In this document: positions 43,646 to 54,391 of the stretch, in pieces
Layout of the letters: each line of letters begins with the position of its first letter
How positions within the stretch are numbered: the stretch's first letter is position 1
Source of the DNA: Chlorops oryzae
Lineage: Eukaryota > Arthropoda > Insecta > Diptera > Chloropidae
Assembly: GCA_020466095.1 (NCBI GenBank)
Contig: CM035808.1
Span: forward strand, 49,107,979 to 49,171,978
Reading direction: 5' to 3'
DNA: 64,000 nucleotides
Translations under genes and position numbers: made by a program
Notes under the pieces: generated by a model
What the model was told of the DNA's origin: nothing
Databases searched by the model: none
The model's input: the letters and a program-made list of their open reading frames with translations, nothing else

Positions 43646-43663
43646 ATCCCGGACGAGCCCCCA
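43646..43663 (-). promoter_or_regulatory. Primer binding site, tRNA-Pro type
   Basis: Minus strand TGGGGGCTCGTCCGGGAT, three bases inside the 5' LTR. The 18 bases are the well-known tRNA-Pro primer site. Sets the start of minus-strand DNA synthesis. Confidence 0.9.
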
Positions 43664-43666
43664 AAT

Positions 43667-43927
43667 TGTGGGTTCTTTCGTGTTTTTATTCGATAGCGCC
43701 GATTTAAAACAAACTTTACTTCTTTATTATTTTTATAGTTCTCGTTATAATTTATCGTTTCTTAGAATTAAGATTTTAATAAAGTTATATACATATATGC
43801 GCTTATTAGCGACTTCACAACTTTTCTGTTTCGTTGCTCATTTACGACTGACTCCTAGCCTCTCTTTCCGTCTAAAAACTGTTCTGTCTCTGTCTTCATG
43901 TCAGTCCGTCAGAGTTGCCACCCTACA
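43667..43927 (-). repeat. 5' LTR of the Ty3/gypsy element
   Basis: 261 bp, minus-strand 5' end at 43927 (TGTAGGG), 3' end at 43667. It is expected to carry the promoter and poly(A) site. Two differences from the other LTR imply a recent insertion. Confidence 0.93.
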
Positions 43928-44143
43928 TATATATGAAAAACTCTGAGCTTTCTTGGCAACTTTCTTAAACTGTAAATTAATGCGCACGACTTCTTTTGGC
44001 GCTTTTTAGTTCAAATTCTGTTTTTTTTTTTTTTTTTGTTGTTGTTTGCGAGTCTGGTGATTTGCGGAGTGGCGAAGCGCGTTTTAATCAAACTGATCGA
44101 AGACTAACTAACTGTTTCTCCTTCTCATCGGAAAGGAGCTTTC

Positions 44144-44863
44144 TCACGAGCTAGCGCTGTAGAAAAATAAGAAGTACTCGCTAGGATGATTCTTTCGCCG
44201 TGCATAAAGGCTCAGCTGCGCAGCGGCCGCGGCGAAGAACGAACAAATATAATATATTAAATTTTTACTTTGGATTACATTCAATTTTGATGCATTTAAA
44301 ATATTTTCTATGCTCATTGGCATGTCTTCTTCTTCCGTAATATGATTAATTTCTAAACTACTTAACATTAAGGGGGTAATAACGTTTGTCTTTGCCATTA
44401 TTATTGATAATGCAATTGTGTTCAAATTTTCAATGATTATATTATTCCTATTTTGCAACATTAGAAATAATTTATTTTCTTTATCGCTGTTAACGGTATT
44501 ATCTGAATCAAAATGTTTTCTAATTATATTAATTTCGTTTGTAATTTCATTGATTTTATCTTGCAATTCATTGTTTACAATTGTTTGTTTATTATTATTT
44601 TCTATTAAATAATTTTGATTTGAACACAAAAGTTGAAAATCGCTATGATCTGGTGTTCCGGCAACAAATTTAAGAGCCGACCCAAGAAAGTCTATAGATC
44701 TAGCAAATCTGTGTGTAATCTGAAGGGCCTTGATATGGTGAGCAATTTGATCCGTTTGTTGTTTTATTATACCCGAGTATAGGGTGTCTGTAAAATCGTT
44801 TTCAAGGGCTTTCCAGTTTCCATCAATGACAAGCTCATAATCAGTCAGATTTCTTGGGTGCAT
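44144..44863 (-). pseudogene. Errantivirus env, N-terminal part
   Basis: Env fragment with RFARSIDFLGSALKFVAGTP, the conserved region of insect errantivirus and baculovirus-F envelope proteins that contains the fusion segment, followed by a long Asn-rich coiled-coil-like stretch. After ~44290 the frame reads low-complexity Ala codons and unrelated sequence. Env is broken by this decay and by the 5.6-kb element at 38297-43927. Confidence 0.82.
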
Positions 44864-44983
44864 GATAAAAGTATAATCGTGGTAGAGTGCAACTTTCCCT
44901 TGGTTAATTGAGATAAAATGTGCTGGAGTGTAGTCAATTATTTCTGAAGCTACCGCTGCAAAAATTATGTATCTGAAAATGGT

Positions 44984-45655
44984 TTAGGCAATATTATTCT
45001 TATGAATTTTTTTATTATCGATTAAAACTGTTGTACCCAAATCCCTTTGAACAATCTTTTCTAAGTATACCTTGTCCAATTTATTCCCTATTCGCCTGTT
45101 TCTTTTTACGTACACAATGTCGCCCTCGTTAAACGTTCTATTATTTGGGTTAAATCGATTTACTGTGTTTTCCTGAGACGAAATTAGTTTGGTTTTGATT
45201 TCTTGTAGGTGTGGTTCCGAATTATCACAAAGTGTGTCTACTGGTCTCTCTTGTGTTACAGAGTGTATGGTTTCATTGTATTTGATTGTTGCCAATAAGA
45301 AAACTTCAATAGTATCGGTTATATCCTTCCTAATACATCTGGCTATTTCTATTAAGGTTGAATGGAACCTTTCTTCTTGCCCATTGCTTTTGCTATGTAA
45401 TGGAGGAACGAAAAATTGGTTTATTTTAAAATGATTCCTGAGCATTGATGAAACTGTATTTGATTGAAAAGATTTTTTGTTATCGGACACAAGGAGTTTG
45501 TATTTTTAAATTTGTTCAATATGATTAGAAGTGCGTTCTTTATATCTATGCTGCTTCTTGAACTAATGGGGATAATAGTAGCAAACTTTGAAAATTTGTC
45601 CAAGCTTGTCAGAAAGTGTTGTCGGTTCGTTGAGTATATGTCGATGTGGATTATC
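44984..45655 (-). pseudogene. Errantivirus integrase, core and C-terminus
   Basis: Two overlapping frames (45421-45655 and 44984-45490). HIDIYSTNRQHFL gives the first catalytic Asp, LDKFSKFATIIP follows, then VSDNKKSFQS (second Asp) and SNGQEERFHSTL (Glu). The C-terminal part has FNEGDIVYVKRNRR. A frameshift lies between the frames, and a LINE insertion separates this from the zinc-binding part at 46063. Confidence 0.85.
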
Positions 45656-46096
45656 GTCAGGGATTGGAGTTCTACCTATATCCGGCTAAAAGATTCATCG
45701 CTCCCAACGAAAACGTCTCAAAGAGAGTACTCTGCCTTGGCAGAGAGGATCTAAAAATCCTAACCGGATACCTGACGGGGCACTGCAAATTGAGAAATCA
45801 TCTCAAAAAGATAGGCCTCTCTAATGAATCAACATGCCGATTCTGTGAAATGGACGAAGAAACGCCAGAACACATTCTCTGCGACTGCCCTTCACTGAGC
45901 AGCCGCAGGCTGTTCCACTTTGGGGACGCAATGATCGCCTCCTATAAATTTTGGAACGTCTTTAAACCGTCCACAGTGCTCAACTTCATAAAGAGCCTAA
46001 GGATGGAGAATTAAAGAACCACTGGGGTTAGCACAATAGATCCTCTGTGGTCGCGGTGCGCATTATTCCCCAACTTTAATAATAATAATAATAATA
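45656..46096 (+). mobile_element. Non-LTR retrotransposon 3' end inserted in integrase
   Basis: About 440 bp in the opposite orientation. A C-terminal ORF2 fragment (to 46014) has ILTGYLTGHCKLRNHLKK and a CxxC...H...C pattern (CRFCEMDEETPEHILCDC), as in LOA/R1/jockey-type elements after RNase H. A short 3' UTR and (TAA)n end at ~46096. 5' truncated, as usual for LINEs. Confidence 0.82.
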
Positions 46097-46416
46097 TCCG
46101 ATTTTGGTGGATTTCTTCTATATTTATTTTGTAGACAAATTTTACAGTTTAAGATAATTGATTTCAAAATCTTCTTCATATCGGGAAAATAATATTCGCT
46201 CGAAATGTGTTGGAAGTTTTCTTGCAGAGTTCGATGGGCACGGTTGTGTTCCGCATTCGCCGTTTCGATTTGGTCCTCTTTGTTAGTCAAGTCTATAACA
46301 CACTTCTCACTATGCAACAATTTTGTTCCGGGGAAATTTGAAATAAGGAAATTTTGTATTTTAGCTAATGTCAAGAGATCGCAAAAAATCGCGTCACGGT
46401 AGTTGGATTTACGCAA
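46097..46416 (-). pseudogene. Errantivirus integrase zinc-binding N-terminus
   Basis: HNRAHRTLQENFQHISSEYY and CKICLQNKY form the HHCC zinc-binding module. The coding sequence is cut at ~46096 by the LINE insertion; the frame that continues is the TAA repeat read in reverse (Ile run). Confidence 0.82.
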
Positions 46417-46493
46417 TTCATAAGATATTTCAGAAGATTTTCGTCTGTGTCAAAATTGACAATGTTTCTGACAAATTTTGGGAAAAGTATTTT

Positions 46494-47713
46494 TTAGGTC
46501 ATGTTGGGTGATTTGGAAAAGGTAAGAAAGATTTGATTTTTAAATTGGTTCACTGGCACCTTTACAGACGTAATAGCTCCTGACGAGGAAACTTCACTGT
46601 GGCATGTTGCCAAGGCTCTTGAATCGTTTTCCTGACTCATCACATTCATCAACTGTCTCGAAAGAGCGTCTGCCACAATATTCTCTTTTCCCGGTTTGTA
46701 ATGAAACTTCGGAGTGAACTCCTCTATAAAGGCACGCCATCTTTTCATCTTTGAATTTGGATTTTTATGTGAGATTGAAAATATTAACGGTTGGTGATCG
46801 GTTATGTTCGTCACTCCAAAAGAACGTCTTCCGATGCAAGAATAGCCTTCAAATTGTTAAATGCCTGAACAGCTTCATCGTTAAGTGTGATCAATTTATT
46901 TTTCGATTTATTTTTTCCTACATGCCCATTTTCACCACGGAGGTATGCCGTTAGAGGTTTGGCTATTTTCGCATAATCGCGTATAAACCTTCTATAATAA
47001 CTAGATAAGCCAAGAAATGAACGCAGTGCTCGAAGTGGTTAAGGTGTCGCGTAGTTGAGAATATCGTTTATCTTATTTGCAGAGGTTGAAATTCCCTTTT
47101 GAGAAACAACAAATCCCAGAAATTCTGTTTAAGTCTTAAAAAATTTTGATTTTTCCAAAGAAACGCGCATTCCTGCATTTTTTAGTTTGGATAAAATTCT
47201 ATTGATATGTTCTAAGTGCGAATAATAATCCGGTGAAAAAATAATTATGTCGTCAATAAAGACATGGCAAATTACTCCAATGTCTTCCCGAAGAATATCA
47301 TCGATTGCTCGTTGGAATATAGCATTTCTTAGGCCGAAGGGCAATCGGCAAAATTCATATTTACCATTATTGACATTAAAAGCTGTTTTTCGACGATCTG
47401 TTTGTTTCATTGTAATCTGATGGAATCCAGATTTAAGGTCTAAAGTGCTAAAAAATTTTGTTTTTCCCAAATCTATAACCATTCTTAGTTTTTGTTTACC
47501 GTTTTCGTCCAACCCTTTCTTGTTAACAACATGAATCGGAGAGTTGTACGGCGAAGATGATTCTCTAATTCCATCTCGTAGCAAAGATCTAATTTCGTTG
47601 TTAGTAGCCGAATTCGGTAGCAGAAATAGGATAAGGGTAGCTTCTAGAGCAGGCATCTCCAAAATAGGAAAGGCATTTGTGTTAGTGAGCAAGAGAGCGA
47701 ATGCACTGAACAA
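46494..47713 (-). pseudogene. Errantivirus reverse transcriptase and RNase H, decayed
   Basis: RT part (47129-47713): RESSSPYNSPIHVVNKKG, FFSTLDLKSGFHQI, LPFGLRNA and FIDDIIIFS at the active site. About 15-20 residues are missing before LGKTKFFSTL, an in-frame deletion. 46815-47128 carries thumb/connection sequence with stops. The RNase H end (46494-46814) has DHQPLIFSI, KMKRWRAFIEEF and NIVADALSR. The frames are not contiguous. Non-functional. Confidence 0.85.
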
Positions 47714-48246
47714 AATTTCAACACTAATTGCGTGCGCTCAATAAAAGTTTGAGTTTCCATAACTTGTTAGTAAAAAATAAAATAGTTTTCATAAATCAAT
47801 GAAATATAAGATTATAGCGTGGAAAAACTTAACAAATAACAAATATTCGGCTGTATAAAGGTATCATGTTCAATGCATTTTTCAATGTCTACCACACTGC
47901 CACAATTTCTTATCAAAAGAATACTTTTAAAATGTTTTGCGCTTAGGTTTTTGCGCTGCTTTGAACAAATGTATTTCGAATCTGAAAATATTTGTTCACA
48001 AAAATAATTTGATGGGAAAAACGATAAAAGCCTTAAAGAAATTTCTCAAAAGCATTTGGGATCATAAAGTAGGCTTTGCATTCCATTTTGATAAAATATT
48101 TTTTAAGTGTTTTTTAAAAAAAGGTTGTGCAGATCCGCTCGAAGTGTTGTCGTCGGGCGATTGCTACCGACTAAAGAAAGAGCGTGAGGCATACGTGTGA
48201 AGTGAGCGAGAAAAATTTTGCTATGGCGTGGAGGTCTCTGTTCTAG
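47647..48246 (-). mobile_element. hAT remnant inserted in errantivirus pol, ~600 bp
   Basis: Ends TAGAGCAGGCATCTCCA and (complement) TAGAACAGAGACCTCCA. Inside, the minus strand has a hAT dimerisation-domain trace (PSNYFCEQIFSDSKYICS, LSAKHFKSILLIR) around 47900-48025. Flanking pol sequence on the two sides belongs to the same conserved Tyr-Pro region before RT. An 8-bp TSD is not evident. Confidence 0.65.
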
Positions 48247-48539
48247 AGTAAACCGGTTCATCTGACTTGGTTTTTATTGAAGCTTCGACGAAGCAAATGC
48301 ATCGACATTTTGTGCAATTACCTGCTTAAATTCTTCGTTTATGAGAGGTGGCGATTGCTATTGTGTTAACTTGTTCGAATTTTGAATGCCTTAAGGGTTA
48401 TACACCATTGTTGTAATAAAGCTTATTATTAAGGGTATCAAGTGTGGCCTCTATTTCTTTCAAAAAATCATAACCGATAATACCGTGGTAATTTTTTAAT
48501 TCGTTCAATATAAAGAATGTAGTTTTTTTTTAGAAAGAT

Positions 48540-48710
48540 GTCAACATAGCATTTGTGTTTTATTAAGTTTTCCCCATTGACTGAAAATACTCTAAAAGGA
48601 CGATCTACCAAGGAAATGCCGGTAGAAAATATGTTGGGACGTATATAGTTTTTTGCAGTACCAGTATCTATTAAAAATCGTGGCTCTTTTCCGTCTTTAG
48701 TTTTTTTTAA
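48540..48710 (-). pseudogene. Errantivirus aspartic protease
   Basis: Minus strand FLIDTGTAKNYIRP, with the DTG catalytic triplet, followed by typical protease beta strands (RPFRVFSVNGENLIKH). Short and without a start, part of the decayed pol frame. Confidence 0.75.
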
Positions 48711-48732
48711 CTATAAACCATGGATTATTTTA

Positions 48733-49067
48733 AGGCGGCCGCTCTGGCCGCTCTAGCCACTCTTAATGTAAAATTGGCCACTCTAAATCACAGAATTGAC
48801 GCTCTTAAAATATAATTTCGTAATGAAAACTCGTCGTTGATGTACATTAGTTCTAAGTAATAACACTTTTTAAAACAGATTGTTTTGTTTATGTTTCTTT
48901 TTCTTTTTAGTCAACGAAACATTTATGTTCCTTATTTTTATTAAAATAAAATACCGTTTAAGTATGTACAAAATTTATGAAAAAAAAATGCATTAAAACC
49001 TATATTAAAAAAGGTCCGCTCTTAATTTTTCTTAAAATAATCTATGCTATAAACGGTAAGAGCGACC
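48733..49067. mobile_element. MITE-like insertion between gag and protease
   Basis: Left edge aaggcggccgctctggccgc and right edge gagcgacctta look like diverged inverted ends (TAAGG.CGCTCT). The interior is AT-rich and non-coding. It sits exactly where errantiviral gag passes into pol. Confidence 0.45.
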
Positions 49068-50357
49068 TTAGTATAAAAAATGTGCTTCATCTTCGAAGAC
49101 AGATTTCACTTCCGATTCCTCATTGCAAGAATCGGGTACATCTTCACAATTTTGTTGTTCTATTTGATTGGACTGAAAGTATTGCTCATGTGGTGCAGGT
49201 AGTTCCATATGAATGACCCGTTGATTTTTTACTTGGGGCATGTTAGCGTTGGTAGAGTTATTAAATGGCTGTGCGGTTCGTTTTGGTGCAGGAGCTCCAA
49301 GTCGGGGCTGTTCATTAAAAAATTGTGGAAACTGTTGTAGCTGCGGATGCTGCTGAGCTGTTGGCTGCAGTCTTGGCTGTTGCCATTGTGAATTGTTCCT
49401 AAATTGCGTTGCTGTTTGGACTTGAAAATTAGTTGGTCTTCTAAAGTACGAGGTTCTTGGGTCAACTTCCATTGGAATGGGAGGGTCCTGTTGTTTAGTT
49501 GGGTAAGCCAAATGAGGGTGGGTAAAAGTAGGATTCGTATTTCGTGTTTGTGGTGTAGTTCGGACAGAGTCTGGATTAATTTGTTTAAAAGCATGATTGG
49601 GAGGTTTACCATATGATTTCGCATTCGCATATGTGTTCGCGAAATCATATCTCTGGCGGTTATGCTCCAGTTCTTGTGCGATAGCCAATGCATGGGGTAA
49701 ATCCTTTGGGCGGACCGAAAAAAGAGTGTCACATAATGGTCGCTTGAGTCCCGAAATAAAAACTCGTAAAGCGTTTTCCCTAGCAGGTTCGTTAAAAGCA
49801 CTCGTCAGGTCTTCATTTCCGCTATACGTCATTATATTTTTATTCAATATCAAGGTCAGTTGCTTATCCACAGCGTCGTAGTACTCATTTATTGACAAAC
49901 GGCCCTGTCGTAAGGTATTAAGTTCATTTTCCAATACATGTAATGGTCGCTTATCAGAATAAATTTGATCGAGCCTTGAAATGATTGCTTTAAAATTTAA
50001 GGGGGTATTGAAGGAGCTCAAATTTTCGTTAGCAAGGCCTGTAATTTTATTTCTTAGGATACCCATAGCAATATAGTAGGTTTCTGAACCCTCTGTATAA
50101 TAGCTAATTGCAAAGTTCGTTGCCTCTCGCAAAGCAGGGTATTCTGTGTGACTTCCTTTAAATTCTGGAAGAGATTTTATAAGGCTTAAATCTGTTCTAC
50201 GATTCAATACGCCTGGAGTTATAGTAACGGGAGTAAAAGTTTTAACTGATGAAAATCTTAAATTTTGAACAGTCTGAGTCAACCCACGAATTTGCTCTCT
50301 AAATTCATCTCTAGCGACGTCGAGCGAGGCTTCAATTAGACTTGTAACTTGTGACAT
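49068..50357 (-). CDS. Errantivirus Gag, open frame
   Basis: 429 codons from ATG 50357. The capsid-like part (SLIKSLPEFKGSHTEYPALR, EATNFAISYY, DQIYSDKRPLHVLENELN, LRQGRLSINEYYDAVD) fits gypsy-type errantivirus Gag, which like this one has no CCHC knuckle. The second half is Gln/Asn/Pro-rich. It would package the element RNA. The last residues may be altered by the insertion at 49067. It is the best preserved gene of this element. Confidence 0.82.
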   Translation of the reverse strand: MSQVTSLIEASLDVARDEFREQIRGLTQTVQNLRFSSVKTFTPVTITPGVLNRRTDLSLIKSLPEFKGSHTEYPALREATNFAISYYTEGSETYYIAMGILRNKITGLANENLSSFNTPLNFKAIISRLDQIYSDKRPLHVLENELNTLRQGRLSINEYYDAVDKQLTLILNKNIMTYSGNEDLTSAFNEPARENALRVFISGLKRPLCDTLFSVRPKDLPHALAIAQELEHNRQRYDFANTYANAKSYGKPPNHAFKQINPDSVRTTPQTRNTNPTFTHPHLAYPTKQQDPPIPMEVDPRTSYFRRPTNFQVQTATQFRNNSQWQQPRLQPTAQQHPQLQQFPQFFNEQPRLGAPAPKRTAQPFNNSTNANMPQVKNQRVIHMELPAPHEQYFQSNQIEQQNCEDVPDSCNEESEVKSVFEDEAHFLY

Positions 50358-50743
50358 TATGACTCAATCAACCAACACCGCCTGCCGGAATAGAGCGATC
50401 CACTCTCAAAAATAAACTTTTGTTTTGTAATAGTTGCTGTCGTTTTCCCTCGACGAAGGAACCACTGTATTTGTAGTGTGGCGTTTTTTCTCTTTTGGGC
50501 ACAGACAAAGTTTTTTGCTTTAAGATGTTTTCGTAGAACGTTTTTTTAAAAGTATTTTGTTGGCGAAAAGTCAATCGAAATATTTTATTAATGCCGTATT
50601 TTTTGTTTATTTGTTTATTTGTTTTTTTTTACCTTTAAGAAGTTTTCGTATAACGTTTTTTTTTTTTGATTTAGTTTATGAAGAGTCACTCAAATATTTT
50701 CTTTTGTTTGTTTGCTTTTTTTTTACTTTCAATGTTTCTTGTT

Positions 50744-50857
50744 GTTGGGCGCCAGTTATGCAAATTGAACAAAACTATGGCCCGTTTGCTACTGTTCCTG
50801 TTAATGTTTCGATTAGTTAATTTGAGCTTTAGTTTATCGAGGGGAAAAAGTGACACT
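50744..50857 (-). repeat. Errantivirus PBS-like site and 5' LTR end
   Basis: Minus strand TGGCGCCCAAC at 50744-50754 resembles the start of a tRNA-Lys primer site as used by gypsy. The preceding ~100 bases are the LTR end. A similar segment (aacagtagcaaacgggcc) recurs on the + strand at 54325-54345. The LTR does not match the 37303-37377 fragment, so it is incomplete or mixed. Confidence 0.5.
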
Positions 50858-51002
50858 TAAAAATATTCGTTTCTTCCGGTGTTCGAAAATTTATTATATA
50901 GATAGAAATTTTATAACAGAAATTTGCAACCCTGTACCTTAAAACAGCTGTTTTTGTATTTTGAGTGAGTTTTCAATTATTAAACGTTTGTGAGGCTCAA
51001 GC

Positions 51003-51839
51003 ATGTCCGGTAATAATTGCAAACAGAGACAGCGCGGGAAAAATTTTTCATATTCCGAAGAACTTTTGCTGCTTGAACTTGTGGAATCGAAGAAGGATAT
51101 TTTAGAGAACAAAAAATCTGACGCAGTAACATGGAAACAAAAAAACGATTGTTGGGAAAAATTGGTTACGGAATTTGCTTCCCAATCTGGATCAGCTCGC
51201 TCTGCAAAAGCGCTAAGGGACAAATATGAAAACTTAAAGCGAAAGTGCGAGGTTGAACTTGCAGTGGAGAAACGCGAGTCGTACCGGACTGGTGGGGGTC
51301 CGCGGATGACAAATGTGTCTGACTTATCCGAAAGAATTGCATCGCTAATTGGGGACTCTGCAGTTGGGCTGTCTAATGTTTTTGATAGTGATTTTTGTAA
51401 TATCTAATTTATTTTAACCGACACGTTTTTAAAAAGAGTTTTCAAAATTTCAGCAAATAACAATGAAACCTCCAGCAAGCCGGACATATTAATAATAGAA
51501 AAATTATCGAGTGAAAAAGAAAACATCAATTTGGTAGGTGAAAATGGTGATGAATCTGAAGCCAGAACAATAGCTACAGCGCTCACTCCAAAATGTAACC
51601 CTTATCAACTTAAACAAAAGAAGTCCCAAAAGCTAATTTTGGGGGAGAAACGAAAAGGCAAAAACTCGTTATAGGACGAAAGGTTGCTGTTTTTAAAGTT
51701 GCAACAAGATTTTTATCGTGATGAAAATATTAGAGCTGGGGAAAGGCATAAAGAAGAGCTTAAACATATGCTGTTGAAAAACGAATTGGTTCAACTTGAA
51801 ATTGAAGAAAAAAGGAAAAAAACTTTCCATGGATTCTAA
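51003..51839 (+). pseudogene. Harbinger Myb/SANT-like DNA-binding protein
   Basis: Exon 1, 51003-51396: RGKNFSYSEELLLLELVESK, CWEKLVTEFASQSGSARSAKALRDKYENLKRK, a trihelix/MADF-like domain that in Harbinger elements binds ends and helps import the transposase. Intron 51397-51453 (57 nt, GTAATA...TTTCAG), phase 1. Exon 2 from 51454 has an in-frame TAG at 51672-51674, beyond which the same frame stays open to TAA at 51837-51839 (DERLLFLKLQQDFYRDENIR, coiled-coil-like). So one nonsense mutation removes the C-terminal helix. Confidence 0.8.
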
Positions 51840-51958
51840 TTTAACTTTATTGCATTGAAAACAGCAGCTAGCTCAACAAAAATACATTTCTTCCATTTTT
51901 TACAGAAACCGACGTCTTCAAAGTCTGAAAAGGGAAAATGTTTTTATTTGATTTTTTA

Positions 51959-53233
51959 TTAATAAATATTTAAGTACCTGCCAAAATAGTCTGAAATTAA
52001 AATCGATCGTTTTCTTGAATTCGTATTTTGACCGCTCATAAAAGGCACATCTTCCTGGTTCCAAGTCTCAGATGACAATGCCATGCTTTCTTCAGGAAGC
52101 GGATCCTTTGATAGAATTGCAACATTGCGCAGAACGGCACAAGCAATAACTACTGCCAATATCGTGTCCATAGATAAACGAATTCCTAAGGCTAAAACAG
52201 GGAAGCGGCGTTTCCAAACACCAAAGCAACGTTCAATACAATTTCTTGTACGAATTTGTGATTCATTGTAGAGCTTTTCTGCTTCCGAATTTGGACTTAG
52301 CAATGGAGTCATCATATACTCATTTACCGCGTATCCGCTATCGCCTAATAAAAAATAGTTCTTAAATTCATTGTTTTCCATCCGGAATTTCAGTCGGCTA
52401 TTTCTAAATATGTTGCTGTCATGTGATGAGCCTGGCCATCTTGCAACTATATCCTGGAAAGCTTAATTAGCATCACATACAGCCTGTACAAACAGTAGAG
52501 TACGGATAAATGCAACACGTTTTTTGCTCGAATTCTTGTGCACTAATGCGTTCTTTGCATTAAACCGTGCATATTTTCATGAGATTGCATAAAAAAGGAT
52601 TCAAAGCACCTTGCACTTATAAGATTTTTGCATTTATCCGTGTTGCATTTATCCGTAGTTCACTGTATAACGAAAAAAATCCTTTTCTATTACGATAGAT
52701 TTCACCGTTGTCGCCACCTGGAGACTGAATACGCACGTGAGAATTTTGCAATCTTTAAAAGTTGCTCAACCACACATTGTATTTCGTTTGGGAACTTAAC
52801 AATTTCTTTGGCCAAGGAAGCAATCGCAATAGAAATCTCTTTCACCGCTCGACTTGCTGAAGAAATGCTGACTCCGGTAAAATCCCCAACAGTAATTAAT
52901 TTCCGCATGCATGGAACCTCAACGTTAAAAAACCTTAGTTTCTGCAGATAAGGCCTGCTTGCTACAAAGAATATAAACGCAAATAAATATTCAAATAAGG
53001 TTTTAAAGGATACAGCTTCTCACAAATTACTTTTTTGTTTTCGGCTCTGAAGTATCGCGAATTTTTTCCAAAACAAATCGGCAAGACTCTTTTGAGAGTC
53101 GGAATCTTTGCACAAACTCTTCGTCGCTGAGTTCTTTAAAATAGTTCGGCCTTTCTTTAAAAATTTTTGTAATCTTCGTTGTTGTAAGACAATCTTCCAT
53201 TGAATTGATTTCCAAAATTCGTGAAGAAAACAT
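51959..53233 (-). pseudogene. Harbinger transposase, broken
   Basis: N-terminal piece 53027-53233 (ELSDEEFVQRFRLSKESCRFVL), then 52702-52908 (VGDFTGVSISSASRAVKEIS, the HTH). A short deletion near 52740 removes the block that should hold the first catalytic Asp, and shifts frame. A 173-bp MITE interrupts at 52493-52665. VQAVCDAN is followed by a TAA. DIVARWPGSSHDS supplies the second Asp region. 51959-52381 has LLGDSGYAV and RNCIERCFGVWKRRF (third acidic residue). Inactive for several independent reasons. Confidence 0.8.
52493..52665. mobile_element. pogo/Tigger-like MITE, 173 bp
   Basis: Ends CAGTAGAGTACGGATAAATG and (complement) CAGTGAACTACGGATAAATG, with GCATTTATCCGTGTT repeated inside the right end. 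CAGT tips and the 'cggataaatgcaac' word are typical of pogo-type ends. Flanking TA is present on the right, mutated on the left. Confidence 0.7.
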
Positions 53234-53300
53234 TTCTGAAATTGTCGTTTGAAGTCAGATGATTGATTTATTGCATACAATACTACAAGCGACACTTCCC

Positions 53301-54391
53301 AAAATCACTAAGACGGGTGAGGGGAGCTTGTATAAACCGACTTTGCTCATTCACAATCTGACTTTGCCCACAGTTAACACATTCACATAAAATAAACTGA
53401 CTTTCACCACGATTTGTGTACATATGAACTCACACATCGACATTACAATCTGACTTTCAACACAGCAGAGCTCAATGCTTATTACCCTCTAGGAAGCGTG
53501 AGGTATATTGCCCGGATGCAACTAGTACTTTCACCAAAACTAAAGAACTAGTGCAAAGGGGGGTAGAGCTTCGTATACAGCTCCGACTAGTATTGCATGG
53601 AAAAGTGGTTTTTCGTGTCAGTAATAAGAGTTGCCATTATATAGTTGTTGCAAAGAGCGTTGGTGCTTCGAAATCAAAAATAAAATCTATCTTTATATAT
53701 TACAAATATTTTTGTAAATAAAACAAACACGAAAAATAAACCGGTGTCTTTTAAATATTGCGTCAAAATAACCAAAATAACCAAAAAACCACAAAATATG
53801 GTCAATAATCTTTCAAAGGAACTAGTGTTTTACTATACCCAATTTACCCAATTGGTTACCAAATCACTAAAAAAGCGTTAGTTCAAGTGTACAATTAGTG
53901 ATTTTTAGCCCACACGCAATGTTAATTTTGTACAGAGTAATACATAGCCAGGGGTATAAAGAAGAACCAGTGCTGGTGGAATTAGAACTAGTAAGACGCT
54001 GCAGCTTAACTACTCATACTTCCTGCAGGGCTGTTGAACTGTTCACCACAGCAGTCGTTGACAAAACTCTATCTTTTGCAGTCGCACTCATGTAAACTGT
54101 TCTCTGTCTCTATCGCACCCGCATATTGTTATCATACCTACAAGCAAATTCAAAAAATTTAGAGAGTGTCGCTTGTAGTATTGTATGATTTATTGTTTCG
54201 AAAAACTTTTAACCGGCAAAAATGCACTGGTTAAACTTTTCGTTAAACAAATCCTAATTAGATGATGAGCAACTCAAATTCTCTTTATCGATAGGATATC
54301 GATCCTATAAACTTTAACAAGAACAGTAGCAAACGGGCCTATGTGTTTAAATTTACAATATTTATTCTAACACTATGTGGCCAGTCAAACG
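53301..54391. other. Intergenic sequence with LTR-like trace
   Basis: No coding gene. tacaatactacaagcgacac (53276-53295) recurs inverted at 54164-54183 as part of agtgtcgcttgtagtattg, and 54316-54345 resembles the errantivirus LTR end at 50790-50835. This suggests a partial + strand LTR at ~54164-54345. Confidence 0.4.

Larger units (their letters stand above)
38297..43927 (-). mobile_element. Ty3/gypsy LTR retrotransposon, 5631 bp, young
   Basis: Two 261-bp LTRs (38297-38557 and 43667-43927), starting TG and ending CA, differ at only two positions I can see. Both sides have TATA (38293-38296, 43928-43931). It is inserted in the env region of the errantivirus, in the same orientation. There is one long gag-pol frame and a shifted integrase end, and no env. 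Confidence 0.93.
37303..50857 (-). mobile_element. Decayed gypsy-type errantivirus with four insertions
   Basis: Gene order on the minus strand: PBS-like site (50744-50754), gag, protease, RT, RNase H, integrase, env, then a 3' LTR fragment beginning AGTTAAC at ~37377. With the MITE (48733-49067), hAT remnant (47647-48246), LINE end (45656-46096) and Ty3/gypsy element (38297-43927) removed, ~6.5 kb remains, near the length of gypsy-like errantiviruses. Stops, frameshifts and deletions occur in pol and env, so this copy is dead. Confidence 0.82.
50870..53300. mobile_element. Two-gene PIF/Harbinger element with nested MITE
   Basis: Convergent genes typical of the superfamily: a Myb/SANT-like DNA-binding protein (+, 51003-51839) and a DDE_Tnp_4 transposase (-, 51959-53233). 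The TIRs could not be pinned down by eye, so the borders are approximate. Both genes carry disabling changes. Confidence 0.75.

Noticed and set aside
53898..54095. 65-codon + strand frame
   Set aside because: No recognisable domain and no splice context.
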